Shown piece by piece: positions 1-9,581 of a stretch of DNA of 64,000 bases. This stretch comes from Paenibacillus sp. GTDB lineage: Bacteria; Bacillota; Bacilli; Paenibacillales; YIM-B00363. Location: NCBI RefSeq assembly GCF_035645195.1, contig NZ_DASQNA010000030.1, positions 186,001 to 250,000 on the forward strand, written 5' to 3'. A model generated the notes under the pieces. That model saw nothing but the letters and a program-made list of their open reading frames with translations, had not been told where the DNA came from and ran no database searches. How positions within the stretch are numbered: the first letter of the stretch is position 1; the number at the start of each line of letters is the position of its first letter. Made by a program: the position numbers and the translations under genes.

Positions 1-334
1 TGCGGAGATCGATTTGGAAGACGATGTAGCTGAGCTGTCCGTCCGTCGTTTGGATCGTCGTGTGCGGCTCCGAGGAGCCGAAGACGGCGACATCGCCTTC
101 GCCGAGGACGAATCGGTCCTGCTTGCAGAAGGCGGTCATCCCCCCGTGCAAAATATGAAGAAACTCGACTTCTTTATGGTAATGCCACAAGGAGAAGCGC
201 TGGCTTTGCCAGTCCTGCTCAATGCGGGTTTGGACGTCTCCGCCGCTGTCGAAGGCCGTATCGATTTGCCAAATGCGAATCGCCAGGAACGGGTCTTGAT
301 AGACGACTTGCTCGTAACGCATATCGGGATACAT
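1..334 (-). CDS. AraC-family regulator, N-terminal cupin part (runs off left edge)
   Basis: The visible 111 residues form the N-terminal sensory half of an AraC-type regulator. It begins MYPDMRYEQVVYQDPFLAIR and contains the cupin-like stretch LWHYHKEVEFLHILHGG followed by a buried glycine-rich turn (LGEGDVAVFGSSEPH). The C-terminal double helix-turn-helix would lie beyond position 1. The ATG at 334 is preceded by GAGGAG at good spacing, which fixes the start. It is divergent from the ThuA/oxidoreductase pair, so it plausibly regulates it. Family assignment rests on the cupin half only. Confidence 0.75.
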   Translation of the reverse strand, partial: MYPDMRYEQVVYQDPFLAIRIWQIDTAFDSGGDVQTRIEQDWQSQRFSLWHYHKEVEFLHILHGGMTAFCKQDRFVLGEGDVAVFGSSEPHTTIQTTDGQLSYIVFQIDLR

Positions 335-511
335 AAAGAGAACTCCTCGCTGAAACACAGGATTTCGTACATCCATTCTACCACATGCGCATCATATTTT
401 ACCCGGCGTGACAGAATACCGTAAAGATTGCATCGAATTTGCCATCGCGCCGGGACGGGTTCTTTTCTTATAATAATCTCAACATAGACTCTAGAAGGAG
501 CGTACATAACC

Positions 512-1237
512 ATGGCTTTGAACGTAACGATTTGGAACGAGCACCGGCACGAGAAGAAAAACGAGACCGTCGCCGCGATTTATCCGAAAGGGATTCATGC
601 CGCGATCGCGGAAGGGCTGGACGTCGACGCCGAGGTGACGTTCGCGACGCTCGACGACGAGGAGCACGGCCTTACCGACGCCGTGCTGGAGAAGACGGAT
701 GTCCTGATCTGGTGGGGCCATGTGGCGCACAACGAAGTGAAGGACGAGATCGTCGCGAAGGTGCATCAGCGCGTGCTGAAGGGCATGGGGCTGATCGTGC
801 TGCACTCGGGTCATTTCTCGAAAATTTTCAAAAAGCTGATGGGCACCTCCTGCGACCTGAAATGGCGGGAAGCGGACGACAAAGAGCGCGTATGGGTCGT
901 CAACCCGGCGCATCCGATCGCGGCCGGGCTCGGCGAATATTTCGAGCTGCCGAAGGAAGAGATGTACGGCGAGCATTTCGACATCCCGGCGCCGGACGAG
1001 CTCGTGTTCGTCAGCTGGTTCGAGGGCGGCGAAGTGTTCCGCAGCGGCTGCTGCTACACGCGCGGCAACGGCAAGGTGTTCTACTTCCGTCCGGGGCACG
1101 AAACGTATCCGACGTATTATGACGCGAACGTGCGCAAGGTCATCTCCAACGCCGTGAAGTGGGCGGCGCCGGTCGATCGGGCGTATCCGACGTACGGCAA
1201 CGCGAAGCCGCTCGAGCCGATCTCGGAGAAGGCATGA
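512..1237 (+). CDS. ThuA-like domain protein
   Basis: This 241-residue protein begins [18 protein letters not shown], typical of the ThuA (trehalose utilization) class-I glutamine-amidotransferase-like fold. Other family marks are [13 protein letters not shown], the segment [14 protein letters not shown], and [20 protein letters not shown]. ThuA proteins act with Gfo/Idh/MocA oxidoreductases in disaccharide or 3-keto-sugar metabolism, and one follows here with an ATGA stop/start overlap, implying translational coupling. An AAGGAG site precedes the start. The substrate cannot be read from the sequence. Confidence 0.88.
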   Translation: MALNVTIWNEHRHEKKNETVAAIYPKGIHAAIAEGLDVDAEVTFATLDDEEHGLTDAVLEKTDVLIWWGHVAHNEVKDEIVAKVHQRVLKGMGLIVLHSGHFSKIFKKLMGTSCDLKWREADDKERVWVVNPAHPIAAGLGEYFELPKEEMYGEHFDIPAPDELVFVSWFEGGEVFRSGCCYTRGNGKVFYFRPGHETYPTYYDANVRKVISNAVKWAAPVDRAYPTYGNAKPLEPISEKA

Positions 1238-2274
1238 GCCGGCTGAAAGTCGGCGTCGTCGGCACGGGCGGCATCTTCAAGGCGGCTCATCTGCCCGGCT
1301 GGCTGGCGCATCCGGACGTCGAGCTCGTCGCCTTCTGCGACGCGTACCGGCCGTCCGCGATCGCTGCGGCGAACGAGTTCCCCGGCGCGAAGGTGTACGA
1401 CGATTACCGCGAGCTGCTCGCCGATCCGTCGATCGACGTCGTCGGCATCAGCACGCCGAACGCGTACCATTCGGAAATCGCCGTCGCGGCGCTCCATAAG
1501 GGCAAGCACGTGTTCTGCGAAAAGCCGGACGCGGTGAACGCCGAGGAGGCGCAGCGGATGGCGGACGCGGCGAAGGCGGCGGGCAAAGTGCTCATGACGA
1601 TGCGCAACAACCGGTTCAGCGAAGAGGCGCAGTTCCTTAAGCGCGCGATCGAGCGCGGCCAGCTGGGCGAGCTGTACATGGGCCGCTGCGGCTGGATTCG
1701 CCGCCGCGGCATCCCCGGGCGGGGCGGCTGGTTTACGACGAAGGCGCTGTCGGGCGGCGGGCCGCTCATCGATCTCGGCGTCCATATGATCGATCTCGCC
1801 ATGTGGCTGAACGGCAACGCGAAGCCGGTGACCGTCTCCGGCTCCACGTACCGGAAGTTCGCCGACCGGCCGGACCGCTCCGGCCGCATGCCGGAAGGCA
1901 CGTTCGACGTGGAGGATTTGGCGGCGGGCTTCCTGCGGTTCGACAACGGCGCGTCGCTGCAGATCGAGTTCAGCTGGGCGTCGAACGTCGAAGCGGAGCA
2001 GAAGTTTCTCGAGTGGCGCGGAACGGAAGGCGGCTTCAGCCTGGTCAACGACCGGCTCAAGCTGTTCACGGAGCAGGACGGCGCGCTGATCGACGCGTCG
2101 CCGTCGTTCGAGGCGCCGCGCGTGCCGCAGCATACGGCGAACATTCGGCATTTCGTCGAGTGCGTGCTCGGCCGCGAAGAGCCGATCTTCACGCCGGAGC
2201 AAGGCGTCGACATGATTAAAATATTAACGGCCATCTACGCGTCGGCGGAGAGCGGGCGGGAAATCGTATTATAG
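1234..2274 (+). CDS. Gfo/Idh/MocA-family NAD(P)-dependent oxidoreductase
   Basis: 346 residues, starting at the ATG that overlaps the ThuA stop (ATGA). The Rossmann nucleotide-binding motif is [18 protein letters not shown] at the N-terminus. The family hallmark is [13 protein letters not shown] near residue 95. A C-terminal substrate domain includes [18 protein letters not shown], which carries the usual active-site Asp and His. Known members oxidise or reduce sugars and cyclitols; with ThuA the likely role is sugar oxidation to a keto derivative. A Rho-independent terminator follows at once, so the pair forms a short transcription unit. Confidence 0.9.
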   Translation: MSRLKVGVVGTGGIFKAAHLPGWLAHPDVELVAFCDAYRPSAIAAANEFPGAKVYDDYRELLADPSIDVVGISTPNAYHSEIAVAALHKGKHVFCEKPDAVNAEEAQRMADAAKAAGKVLMTMRNNRFSEEAQFLKRAIERGQLGELYMGRCGWIRRRGIPGRGGWFTTKALSGGGPLIDLGVHMIDLAMWLNGNAKPVTVSGSTYRKFADRPDRSGRMPEGTFDVEDLAAGFLRFDNGASLQIEFSWASNVEAEQKFLEWRGTEGGFSLVNDRLKLFTEQDGALIDASPSFEAPRVPQHTANIRHFVECVLGREEPIFTPEQGVDMIKILTAIYASAESGREIVL

Positions 2275-2285
2275 GCAGCGAATCA

Positions 2286-2312
2286 GCGCTCCCGAACGGG
2301 GGCGTTTTTTCG
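2286..2312 (+). terminator. Rho-independent terminator after the ThuA/oxidoreductase pair
   Basis: A GC-rich stem (CGCTCCC / GGGGGCG with a GAAC-type loop) is followed directly by six T residues, 12 bp after the oxidoreductase stop codon. Confidence 0.75.
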
Positions 2313-2412
2313 CGTTTCCGCGGCAGGTTTTCCGGTTTCCGCGCGAAACGTGGTAAAATGGTGGGGCACCCTTTTTTATCGCGACTTTTCATTCTATTGG
2401 GGAGGTGCGCTC

Positions 2413-2757
2413 ATGCAATTGATCGCAGCATCGGAGGTCCAGCGTCGGCTCGACGCGTTGAGGGACCAAGATGTATATATGCATTTGGAGATGACGACGG
2501 GCGCCTACGCCGCGCATTTCGACAGCCAGAAACATCCGGCCGCCACCTTCGTCAGCAACGCCGTCATTCGGTACGCTCACGGTTCGATTTCCGGCCACGG
2601 TCCGTATCGGGTGGGGCTCAAAACGGCATCGGGCTGGGTATATTCGGAGGGGCTGACGCATTACGACGAGACGGATCCGGAGCGGCTCATTTTGGCGGGG
2701 CACGACGGGCAGGGCAAATTGGTCGTCGCGCTGCAGCTCAGCCTGCAGCCGTTCTAA
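2413..2757 (+). CDS. yojF: YojF-family protein (DUF1806), bacillithiol-associated
   Basis: 114 residues, MQLIAASEVQRRLDALRDQD onward, matching the YojF/DUF1806 pattern (VYMHLEMTTGAYAAHF; a glycine-rich GSISGHGPYRVGLK turn). In Bacillus, yojF sits directly upstream of bshB2 (yojG), as here with a 20-bp gap. Its molecular role is not established; it is presumed accessory to the bacillithiol deacetylase. The ATG at 2413 is chosen over an upstream in-frame ATG because GGGGAGGT lies at ideal spacing. Confidence 0.88.
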   Translation: MQLIAASEVQRRLDALRDQDVYMHLEMTTGAYAAHFDSQKHPAATFVSNAVIRYAHGSISGHGPYRVGLKTASGWVYSEGLTHYDETDPERLILAGHDGQGKLVVALQLSLQPF

Positions 2758-2777
2758 GGGAAGAGGAGATGAACGCA

Positions 2778-3434
2778 ATGGAGGAGCGTCGCATATTGGT
2801 CGTTCTGCCGCATCCGGACGACGAAGCTTTCGGACTGTCCGGCACGCTGGCGAAGCTGATCCGGGAGGGAGCCCGGGTGACGTACGCATGCCTCACCTTG
2901 GGGCAAATGGGAAGAAACATGGGCATTCCGCCGTTCGCGAGCCGCGTCACGCTGCCGGACATTCGCCGGCAGGAGCTGGAGGAATCGTGCCGCGCCATCG
3001 GCATTCACGACGTAAGGATGCTCGGCTTCCACGACAAAATGCTCGAATTCGAAGACCGCGCGCTGCTGGACGGGGCGATCGCCGAGCTGCTGAAGGAAAT
3101 TCGTCCGACGCTGGTGTTCACCTTCTATCCGGGGTACAGCGTTCACCCGGACCACGACGCAACCGGAGCCGCGGTCGTCCGCGCCGTCGGCCAGCTGCCT
3201 CCCGCAGAGCGCCCGCCCGTGCACTGCATGGCATTCGCCAAAAACACGAGGGAGGACCTCGGCGAACCCGATATCGCGGAATTCGTCGGTCCGTTCATGG
3301 AGCAGAAGCTGGCGTCCATCTACGCGCACCGCACGCAGTTTCAAGCGGCGGAGCTCGTCGGCAACAAGACGATGGACGAAATCGTCGAACGGTTCGGCAC
3401 GGAGCGCTTTTGGATTTATCGATTCGAAGAGTAA
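2778..3434 (+). CDS. bshB2: Bacillithiol biosynthesis deacetylase BshB2
   Basis: 218-residue LmbE/PIG-L zinc deacetylase. The zinc motif HPDDE is in ILVVLPHPDDEAFGLSG near the N-terminus; the second metal/catalytic motif HPDHD follows at SVHPDHDATGAAVV. The family removes the acetyl group from GlcNAc-malate to give GlcN-malate in bacillithiol synthesis, and can also deacetylate bacillithiol conjugates. The yojF-bshB2 order is that of Bacillus. The start at 2778 fits the AGAGGAG site better than the in-frame ATG at 2769. Length is normal for BshB2 (about 220). Other bsh genes are not in the window. Confidence 0.9.
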   Translation: MEERRILVVLPHPDDEAFGLSGTLAKLIREGARVTYACLTLGQMGRNMGIPPFASRVTLPDIRRQELEESCRAIGIHDVRMLGFHDKMLEFEDRALLDGAIAELLKEIRPTLVFTFYPGYSVHPDHDATGAAVVRAVGQLPPAERPPVHCMAFAKNTREDLGEPDIAEFVGPFMEQKLASIYAHRTQFQAAELVGNKTMDEIVERFGTERFWIYRFEE

Positions 3435-3459
3435 CAAACAAAAATCTCACAGATTGCAG

Positions 3460-3505
3460 ACAAACTCCTTCGTTCCGTGCGGAACGGAGGAGTTTGTTTT
3501 GTTCC
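3460..3505 (+). terminator. Strong terminator after bshB2
   Basis: A long near-perfect inverted repeat (ACAAACTCCT pairing with AGGAGTTTGT, extended by CGTTCCG/CGGAACG) ends in a T-rich tail (TTTTGTT). Confidence 0.85.
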
Positions 3506-3534
3506 GGGACGGACGATGCGGAAGAGAGTAATTT

Positions 3535-3575
3535 AGTATCCTTCAGGTAACCAAGTGAAGATAATGTGCGTACTT
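3535..3575 (+). promoter_or_regulatory. Bipartite HxlR-type operator upstream of the aldo/keto reductase
   Basis: An imperfect palindrome AGTATCCTTCAGGTAACC (3535-3552) is followed by a half-site GTGCGTACTT (3566-3575). The same two elements, with the same register, occur between wrbA and hxlR (43371-43410). The half-site abuts a candidate -35 (TTCTCA, 3574-3579), 17 bp from TATAAT (3597-3602). Confidence 0.7.
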
Positions 3576-3639
3576 CTCAGCCCATCGCCTTAAATCTATA
3601 ATTTAATGACCAACTATCTTATAGTAGGAGGAACCGGAG

Positions 3640-4611
3640 ATGAACTACAGAACGCTCGGTAAAACGGGGTTGAACGTTTCGGAAGTCGGTTATGGCGCAT
3701 GGGGCATCGGAAAATCGTCCTGGATCGGGGCTTCCGACGATGAATCGACCAAAGCGCTTCATACATCCATTGATCTCGGCTTAAATTTCATTGATACTGC
3801 GCTCGGTTACGGGGAAGGTCACAGCGAGAGATTGGTTGGTCAGGTTGTGAAGGAACGCTCTGAAACGATTTATGTCGCAACGAAAATTCCGCCGAAAAAC
3901 AGACAATGGCCGGCGCAAGCCGGGGTTCCGGTGGAAGAGACGTTCCCGGCGGATCATGTGATCGCGTGCACGGAACAAAGTCTTACAAATTTGGGGATGG
4001 ACACGATCGACGTCCAGCAGTTCCACGTTTGGTCGGACGAATGGGTTGACCAAGGCGATTGGCTCGAAGCGGTTCAGAAGCTCAAAGAACAGGGGAAAAT
4101 CCGGTATTTTGGCGTCTCCATTAACGACCATCAGCCCGAAAACGCGATCAAGCTCATCAAAACCGGCATCGTGGACACCGTTCAAGTCATTTACAACATA
4201 TTCGACCAAAGTCCGGAAGATCAATTGCTTCCCGTATGCGAGGAGCATCATGTCGGCGTAATTGTTCGGGTTCCACTGGATGAAGGCGGGTTGACGGGGC
4301 AAATTACTCCGGATACAACCTTTAATGAAGGCGATTTCCGCAACGGCTATTTCCGGGGGGACCGCAAACAGGAAGTGTACGAACGTGTACAGAGGATTAC
4401 TTCCGATCTCCATATTTCCGTTGACCAAATGGCAGAAACCGCCCTGCGCTACATATTGAGTCATTCTGCCGTATCTACCGTAATTCCGGGCATGCGTTCG
4501 ATTCGCAACGTGGAACGCAACTGCCAGGTCGGCGACGGACGCGGATTGCCGAAGGAACAGGTTGAAAAGTTAAAAACGCACCGTTGGGTCCGCAACTTTT
4601 ACAAAGCATAA
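3640..4611 (+). CDS. Aldo/keto reductase
   Basis: 323 residues with the AKR signature [20 protein letters not shown]. The expected catalytic residues are visible: Asp and Tyr in [18 protein letters not shown], and Lys in IYVATKIPP. The usual histidine region is seen at [12 protein letters not shown], and the NADPH-binding end at [16 protein letters not shown]. It reduces aldehydes or ketones with NADPH; the substrate is unknown. Base composition is clearly less GC-rich at third positions than neighbouring genes, which hints at recent transfer or a different expression class. The upstream region carries an operator shared with wrbA/hxlR, so it is probably part of an electrophile or quinone stress response. 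Confidence 0.92.
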   Translation: MNYRTLGKTGLNVSEVGYGAWGIGKSSWIGASDDESTKALHTSIDLGLNFIDTALGYGEGHSERLVGQVVKERSETIYVATKIPPKNRQWPAQAGVPVEETFPADHVIACTEQSLTNLGMDTIDVQQFHVWSDEWVDQGDWLEAVQKLKEQGKIRYFGVSINDHQPENAIKLIKTGIVDTVQVIYNIFDQSPEDQLLPVCEEHHVGVIVRVPLDEGGLTGQITPDTTFNEGDFRNGYFRGDRKQEVYERVQRITSDLHISVDQMAETALRYILSHSAVSTVIPGMRSIRNVERNCQVGDGRGLPKEQVEKLKTHRWVRNFYKA

Positions 4612-4660
4612 GCAAGAATTGTCTGCAATGTGAGCCGTCCCGCACGCGAGGCGGCTTCGT

Positions 4661-5500
4661 CTATTTCAACGCTCTTTCCTGATGCTGCAGCACGCTCTCC
4701 TGATACTGCCTCGGGGACATCCCCATCTTTTTCCGAAAAATGCGATGAAAATAAGAATAGCTGTTGAACCCTGCGGACTCGGCCGCCTTCTCCAACGTCA
4801 TGGAGCTGTAGCGGATTCGTTCGCAGGCGATATGGATGCGGACGTCGTTCAAATAGCCGATGATCGTCTTGCCGAAGGCTTCCTTGAACAGGTGGGTCGT
4901 ACGGGACTCGCTCAGGTTGGCGTGTTCGGCGATGTCGGACAGCGTGATCGGTTTCGTAGCGTTCCGCTCGATGAACTGCTTCACCCGGTGCGTGACGAAG
5001 TGATGTTTCTCGCTGCCGCCTTTCGATTCTGCCAGCAGTCTGTCGATGTAGCGCAGAAAGATGCGCAGCAAATATTCCAACACCGTGGCGTCGACTTCTT
5101 TGACTCTCCGCATCTCGTAAAGAATCTGTTTCCAGATATTGAGCAGCGCTTCGTCGATCGCAACGTAGCTTCGCTGCGGGTAGGACCGGCAGCGCCACCA
5201 TTCGTCCAAGATCGTGCCGCTGGCAATGAGAAAATAGTCCGCGCTTAAGCAGCCCTGTTCGGCCCGGTCGTCGCGAGGGTCGACCTTCATCAGATAGGGA
5301 GTGCCTGGCTTCATCATAATGAGCTCTCCCTCGCGGATCTTCTCCATTCTCCCGTCGATGAGAATTTCGGATTCGCCTTGCATCTGCAGTCGGATCAGGT
5401 AGTACAGCAGGCCGGCTCGCGCATCGGCAAGAACCGGTTTGAAGTGAACGGAGTACCCGGCCGCGTGTATGACGCCCGGAGTTTTGGTTTCGTCTGGCAT
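4661..5500 (-). CDS. AraC-family transcriptional regulator
   Basis: 279 residues: an N-terminal cupin-like sensor domain (about 1-150, with REGELIMMKPGTPYLMK) and a C-terminal AraC double helix-turn-helix (about 175-270), including ITLSDIAEHANLSESRTTHL and the signature AAESAGFNSYSYFHRIFRKK MGMSPRQYQ. It is divergent from the oxidoreductase/isomerase/ABC transporter operon starting at 5728, of which it is probably the sugar-responsive activator. The 227-bp intergenic region must hold both promoters, but I could not pick convincing -35/-10 pairs. Confidence 0.9.
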   Translation of the reverse strand: MPDETKTPGVIHAAGYSVHFKPVLADARAGLLYYLIRLQMQGESEILIDGRMEKIREGELIMMKPGTPYLMKVDPRDDRAEQGCLSADYFLIASGTILDEWWRCRSYPQRSYVAIDEALLNIWKQILYEMRRVKEVDATVLEYLLRIFLRYIDRLLAESKGGSEKHHFVTHRVKQFIERNATKPITLSDIAEHANLSESRTTHLFKEAFGKTIIGYLNDVRIHIACERIRYSSMTLEKAAESAGFNSYSYFHRIFRKKMGMSPRQYQESVLQHQERALK

Positions 5501-5727
5501 GTCGATCCCCGCATCCCGAAGATGGTCTTGTAAAAATTATAACAGGAGTCAATAGGGTTAATCTAGAAAGTTATAGCAGAAATGTGCAACCCGCAGCGGG
5601 ATCCTTCATGGTCAGCGGATAAGCCCGCATGGTTTAATGGGATACAAAGACAACGCTTACATTACGGCGATCGCAAGCTCCCATCCATGCGCGGTCGAAT
5701 CCTTCGCGAAAAAGGAGAATGCTCGGG

Positions 5728-6753
5728 ATGACGAAGACCATCAGAGGTGCGGTAATCGGGTACGGCGGTTCCTTCAATATGGGCAAGGCGCACGCGGAGC
5801 AGATGATGCGGCACGGCATCGAATTCGCGGCGGCCTGCGATCTGGACGCGGCCAGACGCGAACAGGCGAAGCGCGATTTTCCGCACATCCGCACGTTCTC
5901 CACGGTGGAAGAGCTGCTTGCGCAGGACGGAATCGATTTGGTGACGGTCATCACTCCGCATCATACGCACTATCCTCTCGCGGAACAGATCTTGCTAAGC
6001 GGCCGGCACTGCGTCCTCGAGAAGCCGATGTGCATCCGGGCCGAAGAGGCCGACCGGTTAGTCCAGCTGTCGCAAAGCGTCGGGAAAATGCTTTCCGTGT
6101 ACCACAACCGCCGCTGGGACGGCTGGTATTTAACGCTTCAGGATCTGCTTGCGAGAGACATTCTCGGGGAATTGTTCCACATCGAAATGTTTATTGGAGG
6201 CTGCTGGAGACCTAAGGATTGGTGGCGGTCGGACAAAGCGGTGTCGGGAGGCATTTTTTACGACTGGGGCGCCCATTACGTCGATTACCTCCTGGGCGTC
6301 GTGCCCGGCAAAGTGACGAGCGTGAAAGGATTCATTCAGAACCGGCTGTGGCATGAGTTCACGAACGAAGACCATATGGACAGCATCATTACGTTCGAAA
6401 ACGGGGCGACGGCGTACATTCAAGTATCGAACATCGCCTACGCCGGCAAGCCGCAATTCCGTTTCCTCGGTACGAAAGGGGCCGTCGTGGACGAAAACAT
6501 CCGGGACGGGGAAATGACGCTGTACACCGATATCAACGGCGTTCGGGTGGAAAGCAAGCTGAAATGCCAGGAAAGCAAACAGGATCTGTATTACCGGAAT
6601 ATCGCCGACCATCTGATGAACGGCGCGGAGCTGATCGTAAAACCCGAAGAAGCCCGCCGCATCATCTCCATCATTGAGACGACAGAGCGCTCCGCCGTGC
6701 AGGGCGTCGAATTGCCTGTTCCCTACGAAGAACCGCTGGCGGTGAAAGGCTAA
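5728..6753 (+). CDS. Gfo/Idh/MocA-family oxidoreductase
   Basis: 341 residues. The N-terminal Rossmann motif is AVIGYGGSFNMGKAHAEQM; the family motif is VLEKPMCIRAEEADRL. The conserved GGIFYDWGAHYVDYLLG supplies the substrate-side Asp and His. The ATG at 5728 is preferred over 5719 because AAAGGAG ends about 10 bp upstream. It is the first gene of a carbohydrate operon with a sugar isomerase and an ABC importer, so it probably oxidises the imported sugar or a keto derivative. The exact substrate is not readable. Confidence 0.9.
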   Translation: MTKTIRGAVIGYGGSFNMGKAHAEQMMRHGIEFAAACDLDAARREQAKRDFPHIRTFSTVEELLAQDGIDLVTVITPHHTHYPLAEQILLSGRHCVLEKPMCIRAEEADRLVQLSQSVGKMLSVYHNRRWDGWYLTLQDLLARDILGELFHIEMFIGGCWRPKDWWRSDKAVSGGIFYDWGAHYVDYLLGVVPGKVTSVKGFIQNRLWHEFTNEDHMDSIITFENGATAYIQVSNIAYAGKPQFRFLGTKGAVVDENIRDGEMTLYTDINGVRVESKLKCQESKQDLYYRNIADHLMNGAELIVKPEEARRIISIIETTERSAVQGVELPVPYEEPLAVKG

Positions 6754-6774
6754 GTGAGGAAAGGGAGGCCGGCC

Positions 6775-7557
6775 ATGGGAAACGAACGTCCGGGAATCGG
6801 GATACAGCTGTATACGCTCAGAAACGAACTGCAGCAAGATTTCGAAGGAACGCTGCGCGCGCTGGCGGAGATCGGCTACGAAGGGCTGGAATTCGCCGGC
6901 TACGGGGGAAGGGCCGCCGGAGACGTCAAGCGGCTGCTGGACGAACTGGGACTGCGAGCGATCGGCAGCCATGTCGGCTTTCCCGCCTTGCGCGGGCGTC
7001 TCGCCGAGGAGATCGCCGCAGTGAAGGAGCTGGGCGGCGATTATCTCATCTGCCCGTCCGTGCCGATGGACCAGCGCCATGCGGGAGCGCCGTGGCCGTC
7101 GCTGTTCGGCGAATTGGAGCAGTTCGGCGCACTGGCGCGGGAAGCGGGATTGAGCTTCGGCTACCATAACCACGCGTTCGAATTCGAGATCGCCATCGAC
7201 GGGCGGCCCGTCTTCGACGCCTTGTTCGGCGCGACATCCCCGGAGAACGTCATCGCGGAAATGGACGCCTGCTGGGTGCAGACGGGCGGACGGGATCCGG
7301 TGGAATATATTCGGCGATACGCCGGCCGGGCGCCGCTTCTTCACTTCAAGGATTACGGAGCGATCGAAGGCGGCGGCAAGGATACGGTGGAGCTGGGCGA
7401 GGGAGAGTTGGATTTGCCGGCGATATTGCAGGCGGCGCTCGAGGCGCGGACGGAATGGCTGATCGTCGAGCAGGACCGCTGTCAGAGAGACCCGCTGCAA
7501 AGCGCCGCCAACAGCTTTGCCTGGCTGAAGCGAGCGTTGGACGGCGCCGTCCCCTAG
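6775..7557 (+). CDS. Sugar phosphate isomerase/epimerase (xylose isomerase-like TIM barrel)
   Basis: 260 residues with the AP_endonuc_2/xylose-isomerase-like fold: GIGIQLYTLRNELQQDFEG at the N-terminus, the metal-ligand strands LSFGYHNHAFEF and ENVIAEMDACWVQTGGRDP, and LLHFKDYGAI near the end. Relatives isomerise or epimerise sugars, often in 3-keto-glycoside or inositol-like pathways together with Gfo/Idh enzymes, as here. ATG 6775 follows AAAGGGAGG; an in-frame GTG at 6754 has no such site. It lies 21 bp after the oxidoreductase in the same operon. Confidence 0.88.
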   Translation: MGNERPGIGIQLYTLRNELQQDFEGTLRALAEIGYEGLEFAGYGGRAAGDVKRLLDELGLRAIGSHVGFPALRGRLAEEIAAVKELGGDYLICPSVPMDQRHAGAPWPSLFGELEQFGALAREAGLSFGYHNHAFEFEIAIDGRPVFDALFGATSPENVIAEMDACWVQTGGRDPVEYIRRYAGRAPLLHFKDYGAIEGGGKDTVELGEGELDLPAILQAALEARTEWLIVEQDRCQRDPLQSAANSFAWLKRALDGAVP

Positions 7558-7571
7558 TTCAATCGGCTTGT

Positions 7572-7585
7572 TGCAAGCGCTTTCC
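7572..7585 (+). promoter_or_regulatory. Candidate cre (CcpA) site ahead of the ABC permeases
   Basis: TGCAAGCGCTTTCC matches 12 of 14 positions of the cre consensus TGWAANCGNTNWCA and contains the palindromic core AAGCGCTT. It lies in the 87-bp gap before the first permease gene. CcpA control of an internal transporter segment is an inference. Confidence 0.4.
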
Positions 7586-7644
7586 GTTAAGGCTTGAGAT
7601 GTCCGGACTCGGGTTCGCCCGGGTCCGAAGGGAGGGCAGTTCGT

Positions 7645-8616
7645 ATGGGATTGCGAAGCGATGAGATTGTCTATTCCGGAACGGTACCGAAGAAGAACGT
7701 CCGCATTACGGCTTTGCAGACGCTCCGCAAAAACAAAATGCTGCTTTTGATGCTGGCGCCCGCCGTGCTTCACGTGTTGATATTCGCCTACGTGCCGATG
7801 GTCGGCGTCCTGCTCGCCTTCAAACGATTCCAATATCAGCTCGGCCTCTTCGGCAGCCCCTGGGTCGGACTCGAAAACTTTCGATTTTTCTTCATGTCGG
7901 GCGACGCCTGGATCGTGACCCGGAACACGCTGCTCTACAACGCGGCTTTCATCCTCCTCATTCCTCTGGTGCAAATTTTGCTCGCCGTCTTCTTAAGCGA
8001 GATCGGATCGAAATGGTTCAAGAAGCTCGCGCAGTCCGCCATGTTTTTGCCGTTTTTCATCTCCTGGGTCATCGTCGGATCGATCGCTTATAACTTGTTC
8101 AACTTCGAGGTCGGGCTGTTGAACAACGTGTTGAAAAGCTTCGGGATCGAGCCGGTCAATATATACAGCGAGGTTGGCGTCTGGAAATACATTTTGTTCG
8201 CCTTCAAGCTCTGGAAGGAGCTCGGCTACGGGATGGTCATCTACTTGGCCGCCATCGTCAGCATCGATCAGCAAATGTACGATGCCGCCAAAATCGACGG
8301 GGCCAACGTGTTCCAAAGGCTTCGCTATGTGACGGTCCCGAGCATATTCCCGGTCGTCGTCCTGTTGTTCCTGCTCTCGGTCGGGCAAATTTTCCGCGGC
8401 GAATTCGGGTTGTTCTACCAGTTGATCGGCAACAACGGGATTCTCTACGATCAGACGGATATTATCGACACGTTCGTGTTCCGGGCGCTGCTCACGTCTT
8501 CGGATATCGGCATGGCGGCGGCCGCGGGCTTTTATCAGTCGATTACATGTTTCATTACGATCGTGCTGATCAACTCCTTCATCAGGAAAGTGAAACCGGA
8601 TTACGCCTTGTTTTAA
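7645..8616 (+). CDS. ABC sugar transporter permease, LplB type
   Basis: 323 residues with about six membrane segments, beginning near LLLMLAPAVLHVLIFAYVPM. The permease loop is YDAAKIDGANVFQRLRYVTVP, the EAA-type motif that docks the ATPase. It pairs with the YtcP/LplC-type permease at 8642 and the large binding protein at 9582, the typical oligosaccharide or polysaccharide-fragment importer of Paenibacillaceae. No ATPase is encoded here; such systems commonly share an MsmX-like ATPase (known for the family, not seen). GTATG at 7645 follows GGGAGG; an in-frame upstream ATG lacks a site. Confidence 0.92.
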   Translation: MGLRSDEIVYSGTVPKKNVRITALQTLRKNKMLLLMLAPAVLHVLIFAYVPMVGVLLAFKRFQYQLGLFGSPWVGLENFRFFFMSGDAWIVTRNTLLYNAAFILLIPLVQILLAVFLSEIGSKWFKKLAQSAMFLPFFISWVIVGSIAYNLFNFEVGLLNNVLKSFGIEPVNIYSEVGVWKYILFAFKLWKELGYGMVIYLAAIVSIDQQMYDAAKIDGANVFQRLRYVTVPSIFPVVVLLFLLSVGQIFRGEFGLFYQLIGNNGILYDQTDIIDTFVFRALLTSSDIGMAAAAGFYQSITCFITIVLINSFIRKVKPDYALF

Positions 8617-8641
8617 CGAACCATGCGGGAGGGTTACCGGC

Positions 8642-9526
8642 ATGAAAAAGAAACCCCTGGACGAGATTGTCTTTCTGGCTTTAGGCTATCCGTTCGTAGC
8701 TTTTTTCGCTTTGCTCTGTCTCGTTCCGTTTTTGATGATCATCTCCTCCTCCTTCACGCGGGAAGAATTCATTTTGCAGCATGGCTACACGCTTTTTCCC
8801 CGGGAGTTCAACCTAGAAGGCTATCGATTGATATTCAAAACGCCGATGACGATTTTCCAGGCGTACGGAGTCACGATGCTCGTGACCGCCGTGGGAACCG
8901 CGCTCGGCATTCTGATCAGCACGATGACCGGATATGTGCTGCAGCGGCCGGACTTCTCCTGGAGAAATTCCTTCTCCTTCTATCTGTTCTTCACGACGCT
9001 CTTCAACGGCGGGCTGGTCCCCTGGTACATTCTGATCACCCAGTACCTCCACCTGAAGGACACGTTATGGGCGCTCATTATTCCGTCGTGCGTATCCGTA
9101 TGGAACATTTTGCTCGCCAAAGGCTTCATTCGGGGCATCCCGTACGCCATTACGGAGTCGGCCAAAATCGACGGCTGCGGCGACTTTAAAATTTTCTGGC
9201 TGCTCATTCTGCCTTTATCCAAACCGGTCATCGCCACCATCGGTCTCTTCACCGCCTTGATGTATTGGAACGATTGGTACCACGCGATGCTGTTCATCAC
9301 CGACAAATCGCTCTATCCGCTGCAGTACTTCCTGTATAAACTGCTCGGCGACATTCAGGAAATGCGAAGGGTGATGGAGGAGGCGGGGCTGTACATCGAA
9401 TCGTTCCCCGTGGAATCGATGAAAATGGCGCTGACGATCGTCGTCACGGGTCCGATCATCTTCCTATATCCGTTCGTTCAGCGCTTTTTCTTGAAGGGGT
9501 TGACGATCGGGTCGGTCAAAGGGTAA
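8642..9526 (+). CDS. ABC sugar transporter permease, YtcP/LplC type
   Basis: 294 residues, six predicted membrane segments, starting MKKKPLDEIVFLALGYPFVA. The EAA-like docking loop is ITESAKIDGCGDFKIFWLLI. The C-terminal segment LYIESFPVESMKMALTIVVT is characteristic of the YtcP/LplC carbohydrate permease group. It forms the heteromeric channel with the preceding permease, 25 bp upstream. Confidence 0.92.
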   Translation: MKKKPLDEIVFLALGYPFVAFFALLCLVPFLMIISSSFTREEFILQHGYTLFPREFNLEGYRLIFKTPMTIFQAYGVTMLVTAVGTALGILISTMTGYVLQRPDFSWRNSFSFYLFFTTLFNGGLVPWYILITQYLHLKDTLWALIIPSCVSVWNILLAKGFIRGIPYAITESAKIDGCGDFKIFWLLILPLSKPVIATIGLFTALMYWNDWYHAMLFITDKSLYPLQYFLYKLLGDIQEMRRVMEEAGLYIESFPVESMKMALTIVVTGPIIFLYPFVQRFFLKGLTIGSVKG

Positions 9527-9581
9527 CCCCGGTTCAGGTTGCCGGTAGAGATACAAGCAGCTCACAAAAGGAGGTTTTTCT

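Noticed and set aside
469-474. TATAAT upstream of the ThuA gene
   Set aside because: No acceptable -35 at 16-18 bp, so I did not call a promoter.
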